This document shows positions 60,501 through 64,000 of a DNA stretch of 64,000 nucleotides, piece after piece. Under the pieces are notes generated by a model. The model did no database searches. It saw only the letters and a list, made by a program, of their open reading frames with translations, and was not told the origin of the DNA. A program made the translations under genes and the position numbers. Numbering within the stretch: position 1 is the first letter of the stretch; each line of letters opens with the position of its first letter. The DNA is from Rotaria socialis (taxonomy: Eukaryota; Rotifera; Eurotatoria; Philodinida; Philodinidae), in NCBI GenBank assembly GCA_905331475.1, contig CAJNYU010000373.1, positions 1 to 64,000 of the forward strand. Direction: 5' to 3'.

Positions 60501-60549
60501 CGAAGTGATGCAACAAGTTAACACGATCATTGCAAGTGAATTCATGTAG
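30591..60549 (+). CDS. Giant six-AAA, triple-VWA protein (midasin-related, 9,684 residues)
   Basis: Three very long frames join through two clean introns: exon 1 30591-36979, intron 58 bp, exon 2 37038-40309, intron 846 bp, exon 3 41156-60549. The exons total 29,055 bases, divisible by three, with phase kept at both junctions (split Arg and split Glu codons). Domain order: N-terminal helical region (1-980); six AAA_5-type modules (about 1000-3450); long helical and coiled linker (about 3450-5870); discoidin-like sandwich (5880-5980); ASH-like Ig folds (6370-6940); helical repeats (7560-8120); hydrophobic hairpin (8140-8213); Gly/Ser/Thr repeat; acidic stretch; VWA domains near 8817, 9228 and 9468. 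Six tandem AAA modules plus a C-terminal MIDAS recall midasin (ribosome assembly), but midasin is near 5,000-5,600 residues with one VWA domain and lacks the Ig-like and hairpin parts. The specific function is unknown; ATP-driven remodelling is inferred. AATAAA at 60653-60658 may be the polyadenylation signal. Confidence 0.9.
37510..37710 (+). other. Four IDPF repeats in the AAA4 insertion
   Basis: Within 70 residues the motif EEIDPFA or EDIDPFAMI appears four times (about residues 2289-2350), in an acidic, otherwise unstructured segment. DPF is a known short motif that binds clathrin adaptor appendages, so an endocytic link is possible but unproven. Confidence 0.75.
40310..41155 (+). other. 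Second intron of the giant gene, with a GC-rich hairpin insertion
   Basis: Donor GTTAGT and acceptor TTATAG bound 846 bp, against 58 bp for intron 1. Inside, 40444-40598 has inverted ends GTGCAGTGTCGGTG and CACCGGCACTGCAC (one mismatch) and many CAGTG/CACTG copies, unlike the AT-rich surroundings. It looks like a small mobile element, but no target duplication is visible. Confidence 0.65.
49130..52300 (+). other. Beta-sandwich region of the giant protein (discoidin-like and ASH-like folds)
   Basis: Residues about 5880-5980 (TWYLKILAGNGDTESWTEMG, then IRITPNTSIQLCDIVIQEG) look like a galactose-binding/discoidin-like sandwich. Residues 6370-6940 contain four or so segments of the type FTLQNPTALDLRVKIRREG, LTVRNTGEVKMVVESKP, LILQNKGPVKMLIDDI and ITVKNDGNVSAKLEYETEE. 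This N-T/K-G pattern with alternating strands is typical of ASH/MSP/Hydin-type Ig folds, often found in ciliary and centrosomal proteins. Confidence 0.6.
54200..56600 (+). other. Helical-repeat array, hydrophobic hairpin and Gly/Ser/Thr repeat
   Basis: From about residue 7570 to 8110 a unit of 45-60 residues recurs about twelve times, each near a proline turn such as IPDEHMKQF, LPENLRLGF, MPNKEVQTV, LPPELKSVY, LPPEYAEQV or LPDEVRPFV, followed by a helix. Then come two strongly hydrophobic stretches (ASAIIGGIVTLLMA and GLVLAAIGLALSLCGAFSGL) joined by a TNP turn, and a Gly-rich edge. The DNA at 56161-56330 is a coding minisatellite giving STGGTGSA units. Confidence 0.65.
57920..60546 (+). other. 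Three C-terminal VWA domains of the giant protein
   Basis: VWA1 has FVFCVDNSGSMSG (Asp 8817) and MITDGIS; VWA2 has IAILLDQSVSMTG (Asp 9228) and VLTDGYD; VWA3 has EICFVLDCTGSMGSW (Asp 9468), AYRDYTD and WVGDAPGHTP. Each keeps the DxSxS or DxTGS metal-binding pattern. VWA3 with DCTGSM and AYRD matches the type found in alpha-kinase-associated VWA proteins and ends only a few residues from the stop. Confidence 0.85.
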
Positions 60550-61212
60550 TAGGACAGACTAAATTCGAGTTCTTTTAATTTTTTTGCGTGCTCGTTTGCT
60601 TTTTTTTCATTTTATCCATTTACTTAATCAGGAGAGAAAATTTTAATTACAAAATAAAACAAACTGAAGTTGGTATGCCGAGTATGTGAGATGGCTTGCG
60701 TCAATAGAAGAATGAAAGGAAGAAGTAAACAGTTGTTCCACAATTATTCTAATTGTAGTGTTCTCACACTGACTCAGTCAGTATATGCTTTCTCTAGTAT
60801 AGATGTGAAAAGCATTTGTTTGATCTTCGAGCTAGCAAGATCGAGGATAGGAGAAATTTGAAAAGAGGATGTGTGCCTGGGCCTGGTTAAAGCATTTACA
60901 CCCAGCCACACCCACACTCGTTTAACAGTGCCATGACTCAGACTCAGATCAGCTTGTGCGTGCAGTTGGGTGTGGGTGTGGGTGCGCTTCATTCGACATC
61001 CAGTATAAACATCATCAACACAAAATCGATTCATAATATAATGGATTAGTCTTAGAATTAAAAACATACATTGAGATATATATATTTTTTGTTTTGTCTA
61101 GAATACTTTATGCTACAAACAACAACCAATTGCAAGTCATTTAACGAAAAAGAAAACAAAAAGTATTGATTGCTTTTTAGACTGTAGTTATTCTCGAATA
61201 TATATATTTCAG
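60550..61212. other. Intergenic region with divergent CCCACA...TGTGGG pair
   Basis: At 60897-60919 ACACCCAGCCACACCCACAC lies on the plus strand; at 60965-60985 the complement-type GTTGGGTGTGGGTGTGGGTG follows. Orientation is opposite to the other pairs in the window. No gene is visible. Confidence 0.55.
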
Positions 61213-62235
61213 CAAAATCAACAAACACCGTTATCATCTCATGCGGTACAACAGGTAAAATTTAAGAAAACGTTTTTGTATGTTATGTAATAAGAAAGTC
61301 TTTTCATTAGTTATATAGCAATTCTTTACAAACATTTAATGTCGTTCCTGAAAATCCATGGTGGAATACGAATTCAATTCAAGTAAATTATTTTTATTAA
61401 AATTTTATACGAAAAAGATTTTTTGATACATTTACAAATAATATAGGGATGACACCTTCACAGCCAAATACAAGTCATACACAGTTATTTTCAACAGTTA
61501 ATTCAGCAGCAATTTATGATGAACCATTATACAGCAATACCTTTAGTTAGTTAAATATGCAATAACAAATGAAGTCAAATTTATTTGAATAAATTTAGAT
61601 CATTTAACAGAAACAGATGCTTGTCTTGGATTTTCAAATACACAAATAGTACATACACCTTATCATCATCAACAAATTCATAGGTAAAAGAAATTTTCTT
61701 TTTTTTTCTTTCATTTTTTTTAGTTATAGTAAATCAACTGTATCAGATAAAAGACGGGGCGACGAAGGTAAAACATGAAGATTTTAATATTACATTTTCT
61801 TCTTATTCTTTTTAGATTAAATGAATCTAAATCATCATCAAGTAGCAGAATAAAAATCTGCTCATCACTTGAAGGTACAAAAAACCAAATGTAACAACAA
61901 CATCCTGTCAAAGATCAAGTACTCTTCGTGCTTTAATTGGTCAAATAGAAAATGATAGTGTTGTTGGTCAAAATGAAAATTCGAATGAATAGGAAACAGA
62001 GCATTTATAGTTATCAAGTAATCCAAACAAATGGACTATAGTCGAAGTTAAAAATTTTATCTCATAATTAATTGATGATGAAATCGCTGAAACTTTTTAT
62101 AAATTCCAAATTAATGGCAACGCTTTACTACTAATTACAAAAGGATACTTAGGTGGTGACGTGGAGATTAATTTGGGCCAGTCAATATTTATATTAATTG
62201 CAGTATTAAAGTTGGGTGAACGAACACAAGTTTGA
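61213..62235 (+). pseudogene. Decayed gene with Polycomb-type SAM domain
   Basis: Exon-like segments at 61213-61254, 61311-61382, 61447-61545, 61599-61683 and 61724-61767 join in phase and encode a Ser/Thr/Gln-rich region (VVPENPWWNTNS, YDEPLYSNTF). After that the frame is lost: a shift near 61768-61890, a TAG at 61990, a TAG at 62008 and a TAA at 62065. The last part still reads NKWTIVEVKNFIS, stop, then EIAETFYKFQINGNALLLIT and INLGQS, clearly a SAM domain of the polyhomeotic/Scm/L3MBTL type (W-V-V-FI, F-x-x-x-IxGxALLL, LG). No start exon is seen, so the 5' end is missing or unrecognised. Confidence 0.7.
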
Positions 62236-63635
62236 CTCTTAGTTCAATTGTGTTTTTTTGTAAAAACCTTTTGTGCTTTTGACAAATCTTATGTTTGTTA
62301 GGTCATTTTTGGTAGAAGTATAAGATAATATATGATGAAAATAAATGTTTGCCTTTTGTAATGAGCTGAAGGCATCTAAAAATCTCTAAGATTTTATTTG
62401 CTCATGAATTGAACAGCTATATTATTATTATTTAAATAGAAATGAATTGTTAGATCAATAGAAATTTTATATAACATTTTCTAGCCAAAACCGTGAATTG
62501 AAAAAGTGATATAAATAAACCATTATGTATATTGAAAACTTATTGATCCAGAATACATTTACTCATGAATTATGATTTGATTTTGGTATAACTTCAGTTC
62601 ATTATTATGCTCGATATCGTGTTTTCTAATTTAAATATCAGCTTCAGAGTCTAGAGAATTTTATTCAAATGATTAGATTTATTTTTCGATAGAAGATATT
62701 GTGTTCGAAACTGACTAGGAAAGTACCATAGTGTAGAACAAATAATATGCATTTCAAATTAAAGGAAGAATGAGTCGCTTTTGAATAGCATCTGATAGAA
62801 AATAGATAGTGAGACTCGGTTTTTGCCGTTTGAAAGGGACAACAAAACAACATCGAATCTTGAATATCAGATTTCTCTGAAAAGTTTTCTCAGGGACATT
62901 TGCCAAGTTTTTTCTAAAAAAAAGTTTGTTTTTAACAAGTTGAAAGCATCAATTTTTCGTCAAGAACTTTGAAAAAGCTGAATTTTTTATGCAATCTCTA
63001 TCGAATACGCATACTAAATTGTCAACAACTTTTCACCTAACCACTAATTCACCTAAAAAATTTGACTTAAATCTGAATTAATCAATCACATTTCTTAATT
63101 CAGTGTATTTTTTCTACTGTGTTTGGCCCCTTATGGATATTATCCGTATGTGTAGGGCACGAGAGAAGGGGCACATTTCAACTACAATGAACTACTTTAA
63201 AATTACTGAGATGTACGGACTTTCAAGTAGCTCAAACCAACCTCGAGTACAAAGTACGTCGTTTCTTCATTGGAATATAGAGTAGATACGGGATAAGTAT
63301 CATATCGAGGTAGTCTGTTGAAAATGGTTAGTTAGCTCTTTATAAAACATCAACTGAAGGTTCTAATTACTACACTATGAAATAAACGAAATTCGATTCT
63401 GCACAGCAAATCTAAGAATTCGAATAGTCTCCGTACTATCTTGAGTTACAATATAGATCATAAAACATAATATCGCTCATAATAAGAAGTGAACTTATCT
63501 CAATATAGATAGCACTCTGTTGAAACCTTATTTTCTATTTATAATATTGACAATAAAGTTCGACCAGGGAAATATTATTCATTTAATAATTTATTTCTGT
63601 TCCACTAACAAAAAAATATCATATTAGATTAATAG
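62236..63635. other. AT-rich region with no recognised gene
   Basis: I see no coding exon with family resemblance, RNA gene or clear repeat. Short open frames here have no coding character. Confidence 0.5.
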
Positions 63636-63878
63636 GGGTGTGGGTGGGTGTGGGTATGGGTTCCATTCTTAGACATGATTTAATTCTCTTCTTTTATTTT
63701 ATTTTAATTTATTTTAAATTTAAATCAATTTAATTTGATTTGATTTGATCTTATAGTTTATTAATTTAAATTTAAAATTTACAAATTGTGACGTTTCGTA
63801 TCTCGATAAGATACTTCATCAGACATAAAAATTTTAGACAAATGACATATGTACANACCCACACCCACACCCTAAGTC
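63636..63878. repeat. TGTGGG-like inverted pair 5, containing an N
   Basis: GGGGTGTGGGTGGGTGTGGG at the left and ACCCACACCCACACCC at the right enclose about 200 bases of very AT-rich sequence with TTTAATTTGATTTGATTTGA repeats and CGTATCTCGATAAGATAC. The undetermined base is at 63856, at the edge of the right tract. Confidence 0.6.
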
Positions 63879-64000
63879 GCTTCCTACAACACAGCTTCGA
63901 CTGAAAGCGTCTGCGTGTAATTAACAGATACTAAAGGAGCATCGTGTGATTCATTCATACTGATACTTAACAACTCATACAAACGATGATAGTCATGAAT

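Noticed and set aside
30591..60549. Calling the giant gene canonical midasin (MDN1)
   Set aside because: Length, three VWA domains, Ig-like folds and the hydrophobic hairpin differ, and the conserved stretch expected just before the midasin MIDAS domain is not seen.

Overview
The window looks like a chromosome segment from a bdelloid rotifer (Adineta- or Rotaria-like). This is inferred from AT-rich DNA, dense GT-AG introns of mostly 45-110 bp, animal-type genes, and repeated TGTGGG-like tracts, the telomeric unit reported for bdelloids. No species can be named from sequence alone. Two isolated N bases (6551, 63856) mark unresolved assembly points, both in repetitive sequence.

Left arm (1-14.8 kb) is gene-rich. 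It holds the 3' end of a cytosolic sulfotransferase, a 26-exon HD-PTP/PTPN23 homologue (BRO1, V-domain, Pro/Gln-rich region, PTP domain) and a ten-exon membrane-anchored hexokinase. On the minus strand lie a six-exon single-pass membrane protein with a furin-like site and a TMEM272-like four-helix gene with an in-frame stop. Two small mobile elements lie upstream of HD-PTP; one is a hAT-type MITE with a perfect 8-bp target duplication.

Middle arm (14.8-30.5 kb) is repeat-rich and almost gene-free. It has nested inverted repeats: a 3.5-kb unit with 180-bp arms around two unknown ORFs, a larger pair at 19.7/27.3 kb and another at 24.3/26.3 kb. It also holds a decayed APE-endonuclease LINE split by a TA-flanked MITE, a hAT MITE inside telomere-like repeats, several minisatellites, a 68-bp G tract and repeated TGTGGG...CCCACA pairs.

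Right arm (30.6-60.5 kb) is one giant gene. Three long reading frames join in phase across two introns into one 9,684-residue protein. It has six dynein/midasin-type AAA modules, a long helical linker, Ig-like sandwiches resembling ASH domains, an array of about twelve short helical repeats, a hydrophobic hairpin, a Gly/Ser/Thr repeat and three C-terminal VWA domains. Catalytic Walker B signatures alternate along the ring: intact in AAA1, 3 and 5, altered in 2, 4 and 6. It is related to midasin but is not a canonical MDN1 and is the most unusual object here. It is followed by a decayed gene with a Polycomb-type SAM domain.

No operon logic applies. HD-PTP (endosomal sorting) and hexokinase (sugar phosphorylation) look like ordinary housekeeping genes; the middle arm looks subtelomere-like or mobile-element-derived.
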